A DNA stretch of 64,000 nt from Porpolomopsis calyptriformis (Eukaryota; Basidiomycota; Agaricomycetes; Agaricales; Hygrophoraceae), in contig OX621169.1 of NCBI GenBank assembly GCA_951640195.1, positions 62,001 through 126,000 of the forward strand. Direction: 5' to 3'. The translations under genes were made by a program, and so were the position numbers. Within the stretch, counting starts at the first letter, position 1. Every line of letters begins with the position of its first letter. Positions 1 to 10,905 of the stretch are shown here, one piece after another. The notes beneath the pieces are model-generated. The model was given only the letters and a program-made list of their open reading frames with translations, was not told the DNA's origin and did not search any database.

Positions 1-1880
1 CCTCTGATACCTCTTGCATGCTAATTATGGTACCCCAATTATTCCGCACATGAGGATTGGACTACTCCTGATGTTTGTAGCACCAATGCTATTGATTGAA
101 CATAAAATCCTGATGCTTAGAGGGCTCTCTGATAAGTTGAAGGTATACCCTCCCATACCTGTTGTATACTTATTGCGGCACCCTAGTTAATCCACACATG
201 ATGATTGAACTATTCCTAACCTTTGTAATACTCATGCTATTGATTGAACATAAAATCCTGATACTCGGAGAGCTCTGTGATAAGTTGAAGGTATATCATC
301 CGATACTTCTTACATACTATACCCCAATCATTCCACACATGAGGATTAGACTACTCCTGACCTTTGTAACACTAATGCTGTTGATTTAACATAAAATCCC
401 GATGATTAGAGAGCTCTCTGATAAGTTAAAGGTATACCACCCCATGATATCTTATATACTTATTGCGGCACCCTAGTCAATCCATACACGAGGATTAGAC
501 TATTCCCAATGTTTATAACACTGATGCTATTGATTGAACATGAAATCCTGATGCTCAGAGAGCTCTGTGATAACTTGAAGGTATACCCCCCCCTACCTCC
601 TGTATACTTCTTGCGGCACCCCAGTCTATCTACACATGATGATTGGACTATTCCCAATGTTTGTAACACAGGTGCTATTGATTGAACATGAAATCCTGAT
701 GCTCAGAGAGCTCTGTGATAAGTTAGAGATATACCCCCCTATACCCCTTATATAGCTTATTGCAGTGCCTCATTCTGTCCATATATTGTCATTCCGAGCA
801 TCTGTAACACTGGTGCTATTGATTGAACATGAAATTGTGATGTTTAAAGAGGTCTGTGATAAGTTGGAGATATACTCCCCCATACCCCTTATATAGCTTA
901 TTGCAGTACCTCATTCTGACCATATATTGTTATTCCGAGCATCTATAACACTGGTGCTATTGATTGAACATGAAATTGTGATGTTTAAAGAGGTCTGATA
1001 AGTTGGAGATATACTCCCTCATACCCTTTATATACCTTATTGGAGTGCCTTATTCTACCCATATATTGTTATTCCGAGCATCTATGACACTAGTGCTATT
1101 GATTGAACATGAAATTATGATGTTTAAAGATGTCTGTAATAAGTTGGAGATATACCCCCCCATACCCCTTATATAACTGATTGCAGTACCCCAAATGGTC
1201 TATAACTTAGGATTTTTGTATTCCCCACCTCTATGACACTGGGGCTATTGATTGAATATAAAACCCAGGTTTTTAAAGACCTCTGTAATAAGTTGGAGAT
1301 ATACCCCCCCATACCCCTTATATAGCTTATTGCGGTACCTTATTCTGCCTATACATCAGGATTTTGTTATTCCGAGCCTCTATGACACTACTGCTATCGA
1401 TTGAACATGAAATCCTGATTTTTAAAGAGCTCGTGATAAGTTGGAGATATACCCCCCCATACCCCTTATATAGCTTATTGCGGTACCCCAAATGGTCTAT
1501 AAATCAGGATTTTTGTATTCCCAGTATCTGTGACACTAGTGCTATCGATTGAACATAAAATCCTGATTTTTAAAGAGCTCTGTGATAAGTTGGAGATATA
1601 CCCCCCCATACCCCTTATATCACTGATTGCGGTACCCCAAATGGTCCATAAATCGGGATTTTCGTATTCCCCACCTCTATGACACTGGGGCTATCGATTG
1701 AATATGAAACCCCGATTTTTAGAGCAGTCTATAGCTACTTATACTTATGCCTCCTCCTAAAACCTTACTATCTTCCACCACGACATACCAAATGCTCTAA
1801 AAATCGGAATTTTCTGTAGGCCCACCATTAGTTCACTGTGCCTATCGAATGGACATGAAATTGTGATTTATAGAGTGCAA
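1..1880. repeat. Satellite array, ~13 units of ~141 or ~148 bp
   Basis: The landmark ATTGATTGAACA (later ATCGATTGAACA) recurs at about 91, 239, 380, 529, 677, 818, 959, 1098, 1247, 1396, 1544, 1693 and 1844, giving spacings of 139-151 bp that fall into two classes, ~141 and ~148. Each unit also holds GATAAGTTGGAGATATACCC, CATACCCCTTATAT, TTGCGGTACCCC and a short inverted repeat around the landmark. Units near 1200-1720 are most alike and the left units have diverged. Short ORFs inside the array are not conserved between units, so I call no gene. The left edge lies outside the window. Confidence 0.9.
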
Positions 1881-2053
1881 TACAATAGCTGGGCTGCATA
1901 ATGGTATAAATGGAGTATTTTACATATATCTCAAGAATGGGACCGCCGATTTTTTTAATTTATGGCTTAAACTGATTGTATTGGGATGCCCTAACGATCC
2001 CCCAAAGAATTTTGAATTAATTTTGTGCCAGCATTTTGGTCATTTTGTTGATA

Positions 2054-2485
2054 ATGGGTCCCTGAAGGACTGGACCCTTCTCGATTCAGGAAAGAATAAG
2101 TGATTCTGCCTATCGCCTAACTCTACCCCCTAGCTGGCACGTACACCCTGTTTTCCATGTCTCACTCCTGAGACCTGCTGTTCTTGATGAACAACTCCAC
2201 CCTGATGATAATATCCAAAGACCTCCCCCTGATGTGATCGATGGCCATGATGAATATGAAGTAGAAAATCTTCTAGGACGACGATTGATGCGAGGACAGA
2301 CCCAATACCTTGTCAAATGGAAAGGCTACCCTACCTCTGAAGCCACCTGGGAACCACGATCTGAACTGATCAAACATGCCCATGATATTGTCCTACGTTA
2401 TGAAAACCACCATTCCCTTCATTCCATCAACTATGACTATTTCCCTTCAAACTTCGAGGACGAAGTTCCTTTTGGCAGGGGATGA
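2054..2485 (+). pseudogene. Gyp1: 3' end of Ty3/gypsy pol with chromodomain (truncated)
   Basis: This is the C-terminal piece of a gypsy polyprotein. From about 2081 the frame reads through the conserved block that follows the integrase core (SDSAYRLTLPPSWHVHP, then VFHVSLLRP, then DDNIQRPPPDVI) into a chromodomain with YEVE, YLVKWKGYP and ATWEP, which supply the aromatic-cage positions Y/W/W. It ends at TGA 2483-2485, directly against the LTR. Chromodomains of this class read histone marks and direct chromovirus integration. The 5' side is lost: upstream of ~2054 there is no gypsy sequence, and 2054-2080 seems frameshifted. Confidence 0.88.
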
Positions 2486-3063
2486 TGTCAGAAATATCTG
2501 CGCCAAACGAGCACACTCATTTTGCGCACTCTCAGGTGATGCTGTGACACCTTGCGCCAAATGAGCATACTCGTTCCGTGCACCTTTTATAGCGTTTATG
2601 CCAAAATCATGAAAGAGGCTGTAACTCAAGAACCAGTGATTGGATTCACTCCAAACTTGGTTCACCGGACTCCTTGAAAGCTGCGCCAAACGAGCACACT
2701 CGTTTCGCGCACTCTGAGCCACTGTGCCACTCGGATCATCCATGACGGTCCCTTTCACCCTTTCATTTCACTTCATTCTGTACTCTTATTGAACCCCCTT
2801 TAAAGACTATATTATGGACCATTATCCCTTACATATTAGGTCCCTATGACCTTCAAACACTCGTCCCTTATAGTCCTTCATAGATTTCCCTTTTATTGCC
2901 TCATATATAAAGATACACTTTTTCGTAGTAGACTCCCTAGTTTTGACTTACTAGTCTACATACTGGTTCCATCCTGAATCCAACAGTCCCTTTGGATCAC
3001 TTATCAACTCTATATTGTGTTGTGCTGGGCCCAGAGAACCCCCTTGGAACCTCGGTCCTGACA
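2486..3063 (+). mobile_element. Gyp1 LTR (578 bp)
   Basis: Begins TGTCAGAAATATCTG and ends CCTCGGTCCTGACA, so the termini TGTCAG/CTGACA are inverted. It follows the pol stop with no gap; the purine run GGCAGGGGATGA just upstream would be the polypurine tract. A homologous solo copy lies in reverse at 49419-49989. The sequence after 3063 is the interior of a DUF6698-like gene, so this LTR marks an insertion into that gene; the other flank and its target duplication are lost. Confidence 0.87.
2499..2711. repeat. Three hairpin repeats inside the Gyp1 LTR
   Basis: Three ~30-bp imperfect palindromes with 13-nt arms and a 4-nt loop: 2499-2528, 2553-2582 and 2682-2711. The third pairs TGCGCCAAACGAG with CTCGTTTCGCGCA around CACA, 12 of 13 positions complementary. 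The solo LTR at 49419-49989 carries the same three. They may be protein-binding or RNA-structure elements; function unknown. Confidence 0.75.
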
Positions 3064-4340
3064 ATATGTGTCGGAAGCACTAGTATAGTAACAAGATTAG
3101 TATAAGACTATTGCAACAATGAATCTCACTGAGAGGAGGAATGGCCCCCGGAGGAGACCATGATCAATTGCAGCAGGGTTGTATCCATCCTCAGGATACA
3201 AGAACAATGGCCAGTCTTCTGCAGTTATAGCCCTGTTACCATCACGAACCTCACGGTAGAAGCTAGATGCATTTAACATTAATATCATGTTAGAATTGAC
3301 AACCAAACATACTATTCAGGATCCTTATCAAATTGATCACGCAAGTTGCAAGGACACAACAGACGAGTGGTAGCATTGTGTACAAATCCATGGTCACCTT
3401 TGTTGCGGTTCGTTGTACTGACATGTAGCATCTTGGGATGCTCGGGGATATATGACATTGCTGTGTAATGCAAGCTGCCCACATGGTCAGTGTGAGAAAA
3501 GCGAGTAAAGTGTTCAATCTGTAGCTAGTACATCAGTTATTGAGATTTAACTTAGAAGATGAAAAGTGCACAAATGATACCAAGTCATGGAGAGTAGCCA
3601 CGTCGTTATGCATCTGAAGGTAGGCTATTTGCTCTTCTAGACCTGGAACTAGGAGGAGGATGCCATTGTATACAAATTTCAATTCATCTAGGTTATCGTC
3701 GCTCCTGTATACACATACTATCATGTAGCACACTTGATATTATGATTTTAATGACTCACATTTCATTGACGATACTATCCCGCTCCCCATCACCTTCAGA
3801 GAGCAAGCCAATCTGAAAGACTTGCAAGATATCTGCGAATGGGTTGAGTGCGCAAGGAATAAATCTTGTGGCTTCCTTGTAGATATCAAGATCATCTGAT
3901 TTTCTAGTATAGAATGAGATGTGAATATGAAAGAACACAAAGGGACTTACTTGCTCTTCTTATGAGCATCCAATGCATTTGCAACAGTCTCCTTCAGGCA
4001 TTTGTGTTTATTGTCAATCACATCTGGTATCTTGTAGGGATCCTCGTTTTCATTATAATTGATATCTTGCTCATTGTTATTTTCGAGGGGAGGTGAGACA
4101 GATCTGTCGTTACTTCCAGGTGAGCTAGGTGGACTTGAGTTCGCATTAGAACCCAAGGATTCATTGAGAAAATGAGTGTTCTGAGTGGACCGCTGTTATG
4201 AAATTGGCATTTACTCTCTTAAAATTCTGTTCTTTTCCTCTCTTTTCTATGCCTGTTCTTTTTAAAAGGGGGGCTGTCTTTATTGGCAGCAGAGACTATA
4301 TGTACAAGAAGGGGAGTCCATGTCCAACTAATTACCTAAA

Positions 4341-5171
4341 CTAGTCCATCTTGGCAATCTCCTGCACTATACTGTCCCTCAAGAACTCTATGAAACTAGA
4401 AACTACTTGACCATCTAAAGCAGCCAACTTATTACCCCAGTAGATTGCCCCATTAGTGTCACCACCGGAAGCCTGCAACTCGGCAGCCTTCCCTTTGATG
4501 AAACCCATTGCTATCTTTCTCGCTTCTTCACCTAACCAATCATTGGTAGGACTCCACAACAAACTGGGAGGAACTTCTTCTTCCTCAATCTTGACGTTAA
4601 CATTGGTCGACAACAAGGACAAATCTTCAACTAAAGACAAGGGATTAGTAACTACGAAGAGAGCGAGAGAGTTGAGAGCATTACCACTAGACAAAGGACT
4701 TAATGGACCGGGGGTCCAAGGATGGAAAGGGGGGCTGGCAGCCCAGTCCTCAGGCTTAGCATCATCAAAGGGGAGGGGATGCCCCCAATGATCGGAACTC
4801 CAATCAACTCGCTCCTCTAAAGGGAGCTTGGAACTAGGGGGAGGGGCATCATCATCCCAAGCTAAAAAGGGAAAAGCCTATTATCAACAAACACAGACTA
4901 ATAAAGACAAAACAAGATACATACCAAGCGGATCCTCCATCAAACCACAAACATGCTGGATTGGCTAGCAAACATACGGACACTTCCTGACTTTGTGCTG
5001 GCCACCGCAAGCAAAACAAGAGAAGGAGGACCAACAGAGGTCGGCATCAGAAGGAGTGTGCTGAAGGTAGTAGTGGAAAGAATCGCAATCAAGGAAGACA
5101 GGAGCGGTGCGGTGCACCACCCCAGACTGCTTGAAGAATTGGATGTAGTGGCCTTGGTGGGAGGGAGTCAT
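4341..5171 (-). CDS. ORF2 of the 1.7-kb unit (copy A), spliced, one in-frame stop
   Basis: Three exons, 5171-4925, 4861-4685 and 4630-4341, with introns 4924-4862 (GTATGT...TAG) and 4684-4631 (GTAATG...TAG). Exon lengths 247+177+290 sum to 238 codons, identical to copy B. The protein starts MTPSHQGHY, has CFACGGQHKVRKC (C-x2-C-x3-H-x4-C, close to a retroviral zinc knuckle) near residue 55, then an acidic/proline segment (AWDDDAPPP), then KIEEEEVPPSLLW and WLGEEARKIA, ending EIAKMD. A TATA motif (TATAAAAGG on the minus strand, near 5220) lies ~50 bp upstream of the ATG. The only defect is TAG at 4967-4965, where copy B has TGG. I do not recognise the family; the zinc knuckle suggests nucleic-acid binding. 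Confidence 0.62.
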
Positions 5172-5679
5172 GATGATAGACAAGGATTGAACTGAAGCAT
5201 AGGGATACAACTCCACACCTTTTATATGCCCATGAACAAGGGGAGGACCAAAAGGGGGTTCCTCAGTTAAAGAAGAGAAACCCGATACGCCAGGCAAGAG
5301 ATAGAAACAACGGTGATCTCATGACTAGAAGAACAATAGGAACCAGTTATAGGACAACACAGCCTCATACTGTGGAAAGGCTATACCTAATAGAGTCGAG
5401 TCATCAGAAGCACACAGCCTTCCACAGTATGACTAGGAACAATGGCAAACCTTAAATGGGAGGCTGTGAACAATAGAAAATGGGGTAACTGTGGAGGCTG
5501 ACTCATAATGACTCCTATTTTAGAAATACTATATAAACCCTGAGGGCAAAGCAGATCATCACTTTGTCCTCCTGTGAGATTACTTGTAGTAGCACGAACG
5601 CAATCAGAATCATCAGACTTCCTTTTCATCAGAACAAGGAAAGAGAAACATAAACTCGAAACTATTGAGCCAACTGTTC

Positions 5680-5890
5680 ATGCCTATATTCCCTAAACTC
5701 TCAGCAGAGGCACGAAACGGATTTAACCCACAACAGAACTTCTTCATAGAAGTCAAACTTAATACTGAAGGAATCATTACCCTTTACGAAGACGTTCCTG
5801 TCAGAACCTTTTTCTACATCCTTCTAGACTTATTAAGCTCCAAGGCCTGCCTTGTGATTAACGAAAAGACTTGCAACTACAGTTGTGACA
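5680..5890 (+). CDS. ORF1 of the 1.7-kb unit (copy A), runs off the unit end
   Basis: From ATG 5680 the protein begins MPIFPKLSAEARNGFNPQ and continues through ITLYEDVPVRTFFYILLD to EKTCNYSCD at the unit's last base, with no stop inside the unit. Copies B and C show the same reading frame and the same lack of a stop, and after the unit end each enters unrelated flanking DNA. A TATA motif, ACTATATAAA, lies at 5529-5538. The conserved frame and missing stop suggest it is the N-terminal part of a longer protein whose remainder lay in the internal region of a full-length element. Function unknown. Confidence 0.55.
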
Positions 5891-8800
5891 ACCACCTTCT
5901 TGGTGGGCTAAAGGTATTAGTCATTGGATCTAAGGGACTGAAGGATGTGTGAGTTCTGGGTTTATGGGTGATGGCTGGGTTCATTAGAGTGGTGTTATTA
6001 ACATTTCGTTTAGAGTTATTAGTAGTTGAATGAGATTTGCAGGCAGCATGTTTAGCCATGAGAGAGGAGAGAAAAGAGAGGGATAGATGAAGGAAAGGAA
6101 AGAGGAAGGGAGAGCGACGATAGACTTAGGAATAATTGACATTGAAAAATGACATCATATTGAAAGTGACTATTTTTTGTCCAAGCTAAGCACTGCCTGG
6201 ATCCCAAGAATGAAACTTGGCTGCTTTCCAGCAGTTCTCACCTTTATCACCAGCATGGTACTCTGTCTTGCATGCCAAAAGAGCTTCACAGACCGCCAAG
6301 GACTCAGCACACATCGCCGCTACTGCCAAAACAATATAAACCTCACTGCAACATCCTTGAAGTGGAAGAGGGAGATCTTGGAGAGGTCGAAAGCTACAAA
6401 ACTACAGCAGCTTGAGGACGTAGAGAATATCTGGAGGGAACATGAGATTCTTAGAGACCAAATCAACCAGGTATGTATGGATAATACTGTGTGCAAGAAC
6501 ATATGCAATGCAACCTATTTTACAGGATGCCCCACCAGAATATGAGCTTCCATTGGAAGCAGAACCCTCTGCTGATGGTCGACCTGATACCCCCATCTCT
6601 ATTAGTCATGCTGGCTGTAAACGTAGAATGCCTCATGCTCTATGTGATTACCTCCCAATGTCTACTGCTGGACTTCCTTCGCACATTTCTCTGCCAACTC
6701 GACAGCCTAAGAAACAAGGACATTCGACCATGACCCCTCAGGCTACAGCTCCTCTAGCACTGGATTTCACCGCCCCACTACCTGATGAGGAGATCAACAA
6801 GACTCCTTGCTTTGAAACTGAGCAAAACTACTTTGGGCTTTACAGACGCTATACTGTCAAACCAGCTACTGACCCTGAGGATGATATTATGCTTGATACA
6901 CTATGTGACTCTCCAGCACACAACATTGCTCCATCAGGTGACAGCCAGGATCATGGAAGTCTTTGTAGGTTTGGTCAAATACTCAGAAAGACAGTTCAAG
7001 ATGCTACGAACGATTTTTTCTTTCTATTCCTCAATGTCACTTCATTTTGCCTCATGAACTGGTTCTACAGCGTGTTTACAATAAAATTGGCAGGAGAGCT
7101 TGATCGTCTAGTCTCTGATGTCCTCTTAGCTGATAACTTTGATCAGGATCACCTCCGCCATTTCAAGACTACCTGTGAACTCAATCGACTTGATAACCAT
7201 AGCAAGATGGAGGCTGCCTTTTCTGCAAATGATGGCTAGCGAGAAGGCTCAGTTACGTTTCATTTGCCAAAAGAGAAGGTCAAATACAAGTCTGAAGATA
7301 AGGCTCCCGAGTTCACCATCAGTGGGATATACTATCATCCACTACTTGAAATTATCAAGGCAGTATTTCAAGACTTGACTGCCCACCGCTTTCACTGGAT
7401 CCCATTCAAGCTATTCTGTCAAACTGGTACTAACAAAGATGGACTAGCCTCACATACTCAAATCTTCAGTGAGATCTACAACTCGGATGCCATACTAGAG
7501 GAAGACACCAAGATCTGTGCTCAAGCTAGCCACAACCCTGATGTCAAGATAGCTATTGCCCCAATTCTTGTCTGGTCTGATTCTACTCACCTCGCAAGCT
7601 TTGGAATGGCATCACTCTGGCCAATTTACACTTTCTTTGGGAACCTGTCAAAGTATGTCTGTGGTAAACCAACTTCATTTGCAGCACAACACCTTGCATA
7701 CATTCCCTCAGTAAGTATTTCTTTTATCAAACTTCTTTTACATCCTCACTTACTTTACTTACAGCTTCCAGACACGATTCAAGATATTTATCAAGCAATA
7801 TACAGCATTTGAGTGACAGGATCAATACTGAGATTTTGCAAGCGTGAACTTATGCAGAGGATCTGGCTTCTGCTCCTTGACAGTGACTTGATGCATGCAT
7901 ATGAGTATGGCATTATCATTCAATGTGGTGATGGTGTCCGACCTCTAATTTTCCCCCAATTCTTCACCTATTCTGCTGACTATCCTGAAAAGTATGTAGG
8001 TTTACTTTTACTTCTCTAAACTTTTGATTCCACCCCTATAGGATACTTCTTGCTTGTATTAAGTACCTTATGCGCTGCCCTTGTCCCCGCTGCTTGATTC
8101 AGAAGAGTCAGATTTCAGCTCTAGGTATATTCACTGATTTGCAATGATGCATGAAGATCCGTGAGGATGACCATTGGCTCCAGTCCATGGTTAACCAGTG
8201 TCATCGTTGGGTATCCGAAAAAAGCTATAGTCCAACAAGTATAATGATTGGATGAATACTAGATACTAAGTCTTTACTTCCAACCTGGGTCTTTCTTTTT
8301 TGTTATACTATGTGTTGTCTTCATTGATTGTATCTTCTCTAGAGTGCCTTTTCTGTGTGGTTATCCAAGTTCAATTTCAATTTTTATTCAATGTTTGTCC
8401 CAGACCTTATGCATAAGTTTGAGCTGGGGGTCTGGAGAGCTATCTTCCAACATCTCCTGCAACTACTCTATGCACAAGGTAACAACAGCATTCAAACTTT
8501 CAATAGGTGGTATGTTAGATCAGCTTGATTCCACTATATTTCTTACTTCTTTTTACAGGTTCCACATGGTTCCAACATTTGGAAGAGATACAATTCGTCG
8601 CTTCAGCTCGAATGTCTCAGCAATGAAGAAGCTTGCGGCACGAGATTTTGAGGATATCTTACAGGTATGCAATCTCTCCCTGTGTGAATCTGAGACTGCT
8701 CATACGTACATAGTGTATAATACCTGTTATCGATAGACTTTTCCTCAAATACTACAATGATATCATATTAGACCTACTCTTCGAGCTTGCAAAATGGCAT

Positions 8801-9357
8801 GCATACACAAAGCTCCACATTCACACAGAAACGACAATAGTACACCTAGAAAACACCACAAAATCCCTTGGAAAAGCCCTCTGACATTTTCAAAAGACTA
8901 CCTATGAAGTATTCTATACAATCGAACTCCCACAAGAAGAAGCTGCTCGTGGACGTCAGACAGTAGCACTAGCAGCTAAGGGCAAAGGGAAACAATCTTC
9001 AGATAGAAAGTCAAAATGGAAAGATCTGAATCTGTCAACTTACAAGCTTCACGCACTTGGTGACTACACCCAAACAATTCATTGATATGGTACCACAGAC
9101 AATTATACAACACAAGTGGTGAGTCATTTCACCAATTCTGTCTTCCCTTTTGAACCTTTCATGTTCAGGGCGAGTTAAAACACTGTTGTGTTAAATGGTT
9201 TTACTCACAGACGAATAAAAACAAGCATGCCCCACAAATTGCAAAGCATCAAAGACGAGAGGTGCTCTTGCGACGGATGAAGTTGAATGAAGATGACCAG
9301 ATGGTAAATGAGGGTCAGCGAGGACTTCAAAAAAGTGATCAGGTTTCTCTTTCCTTT

Positions 9358-9568
9358 TGTCACAACTGTAGTTGCAAGTCTTTTCGTCAATCACAAGGCA
9401 GGCCTTGGAGCTTAATAAGTCTAGTAGGATGTAGAAGAAAGTTCTGATGGGGACGTCCTTGTAAAGGGTGATGATTCCTCCTGAGTTAAGTTTTACTTCT
9501 ACAAAGAAGTTGTTCTGCGAGTTAAATCTGTTGCGTGCCTCTGCTGAGAGTTTAGGGAATATGGGCAT
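9358..9568 (-). CDS. ORF1 of the 1.7-kb unit (copy B)
   Basis: ATG at 9568; MPIFPKLSAEARNRFNSQ, then GIITLYKDVPIRTFFYI and DEKTCNYSCDK at the unit end. Differences from copies A and C are mostly conservative (I/V, K/E, S/P), which hints at former protein-level constraint. As in copy A there is no stop before the element boundary; the frame then runs into Plavaka sequence. Its TATA motif is at 9711-9720 on the minus strand. Confidence 0.5.
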
Positions 9569-9710
9569 GAATGATTGGCTCAGTAGTTATGGGTTTATGT
9601 TTCTCTTTTCTTGTTCTGATGGAAAAGAAGTCTGATGATTCTGATTGCATTCGTGCTACTACAAGTAATCTCACAGGAGGATGAAGTGATGATCTGCTTT
9701 GCCCTCAGGG

Positions 9711-10028
9711 TTTATATAGTATTTCTAAAATAGGAGTCACTATGAGTCAGCTTCCGCAGTCACCCTATTTTCTATTGTTCACAGCCCCCAGTTTAAGGTT
9801 TGCTTTTGTTCTTAGTCATACTGTGGAAGGCTGTGTTGTTTTGATGACTCAACTCTATTGGGCATAGCCTTCCACAGTATTAGGCTGTGCTGTCTCATGA
9901 CTGGTTCCTATTGTTCTTCTAGTCATAAGATCGCCATTGTTTCTATCTCTTGCCTGGCGTATCGGGTTTCTTTTCTTTGACTGAGGAATCTCCTTTTGGT
10001 CTTCCCTTTGTGTCTGAGCATATAAAAG
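9711..10028. promoter_or_regulatory. Divergent promoter pair of copy B
   Basis: Two TATA motifs face away from each other: ACTATATAAA on the minus strand (9720-9711), 143 bp before the ORF1 ATG, and TATAAAAG on the plus strand (10021-10028), 48 bp before the ORF2 ATG. Both are present at equivalent sites in copies A and C. Between them lie the palindrome-like segments CATACTGTGGAAGGCTGTG and AGCCTTCCACAGTAT (about 9817-9880), inverted copies of each other. Confidence 0.6.
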
Positions 10029-10075
10029 GTATGGGGTTGTATCCCTACGCTTCAGTTCAATCCTTGTCAATCATC

Positions 10076-10905
10076 ATGACTTCCTCCCACCAAGGCCACT
10101 ACGTCCGATTCTTCAAGCAGTCTGGAGTGGTGCACCGCACTGCTCCTGTCTTTCTCGATTGCGATTCGTTTCACTACTACCTCTAGCGCATCCCCTCTGA
10201 CGCCGACCTCTGTTGGTCTTCCTTCTCCTGCTTCGCTTGCGGTGGCAAGCACAAAGTCAAGAAGTGTCCGTTCGTTCGCTGGCCAATCCAGCATGCTTGC
10301 GGCTTGATGGAGGATCCGCTTGGTGAGTATTTTGTTTTGTCTTTATTAGTCTGTGTTTGTTGATAATAGGCTTTCCCTTTCTTAGCTTGGGATGATGACG
10401 CCCCTCCCCCTACTTCCCAGCTCCCTTTGGAGGAGCAGGTTAATTGGGGGTCTAACAAGTGGGCTGATTCCCTCCCTTCTGTCAAGAAGGAGGCAATTGA
10501 CTGGGCTGCCAGTCCCCCCTTCTGTCCTTGGACCCCTGGTCCAATGAGTTCTTTATCTAGTGGTAAGCTCTCAATTCTCTCGCTCTCTTCGTGATTTTTG
10601 ACTCTTTATTCTTAGTGGAAGATTTGTCATCGTCGTTGACTAACGTCAACGTTAAGATTGAGGAGGAAGAAGTTCCTCCCAGTTTGTTATGGAGTCCCAC
10701 CAACGATTGGTTGGGTGAGGAAGCAAGAAAGATAGCGATGAGTTTCGTTGAAGGGAAGGCTGCCGAGTTGCAGGCCTCCAGTGGTGACACCAATGGGGCA
10801 ATCTACTGGGGTAATAAGTTGGCCGCATTAGATAGTCAAGTAGTCTCGAGTTTTGTAGAGTTCTTGAGGGACAGTATGGTGCAGGAGATTGCCAAGATGG
10901 ACTAG
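10076..10905 (+). CDS. ORF2 of the 1.7-kb unit (copy B), spliced, one in-frame stop
   Basis: Exons 10076-10322, 10386-10562 and 10616-10905; introns start GTGAGT and GTAAGC and end TTAG, the same positions as copy A. Exon lengths 247, 177 and 290 match copy A exactly. Protein starts MTSSHQGHYVRFFKQ and keeps CFACGGKHKVKKC, WPIQHACGLMEDPL, AWDDDAPPPTSQLPL and the C-terminal WLGEEARKIAMSF. One stop, TAG ~10184 (CTC TAG CGC), stands where copy A has CAG, a C-to-T change. The stops in A and B are at different codons, so the ancestral gene was open throughout. Confidence 0.62.

Larger units (their letters stand above)
4194..5890 (+). mobile_element. 1.7-kb coding LTR-like unit, copy A
   Basis: Starts TGTTATGAAATTGG and ends CAGTTGTGACA, 1697 bp, flanked by ACCGC (4189-4193) and ACCAC (5891-5895), a 5-bp target duplication with one mismatch. 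Copies B (9358-11054, also exactly 1697 bp) and C (17446-19121) share both ends. The strand given is that of ORF1, which reads toward the 3' end. TG...CA ends and 5-bp duplications are those of LTR retrotransposons, so this is most simply a solo LTR, but it holds two divergent genes with separate TATA boxes. It sits in exon 1 of the DUF6698-like gene. Confidence 0.85.
3064..6059 (-). pseudogene. DUF6698-like gene, interrupted twice by retroelements
   Basis: Multi-exon minus-strand gene with start ATG at 6059-6057 (protein begins MAKHAACKSHSTTN). Exon 1 is split by copy A (4194-5890). Removing copy A and one duplicated target (ACCAC/ACCGC) restores frame from SPPRRW into STQNTHFLNESLG. Later exons are separated by short GT-AG introns (for example GTAAGTCC after KKSK, GTGAGTCA after IVNEM). 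They carry family features: a NATTRLLCP block, FDKDPE, ASSFYREVRDG, WPLFLYPEDGYNP, GLLRGPFLL and, across the last intron, SCFRHI. The Gyp1 LTR cuts in just after SCFRHI, so the C-terminus is missing. The domain's function is unknown; such genes are multicopy in agaricomycetes. Assignment is from remembered family pattern, not a search. It starts 195 bp from, and divergent to, the Plavaka gene. Confidence 0.66.

Noticed and set aside
162..1552. Short ORFs in the satellite
   Set aside because: They differ between units and show no conserved frame.
1..1880. CRISPR-like array
   Set aside because: Whole units repeat without unique spacers, and the genome is eukaryotic.
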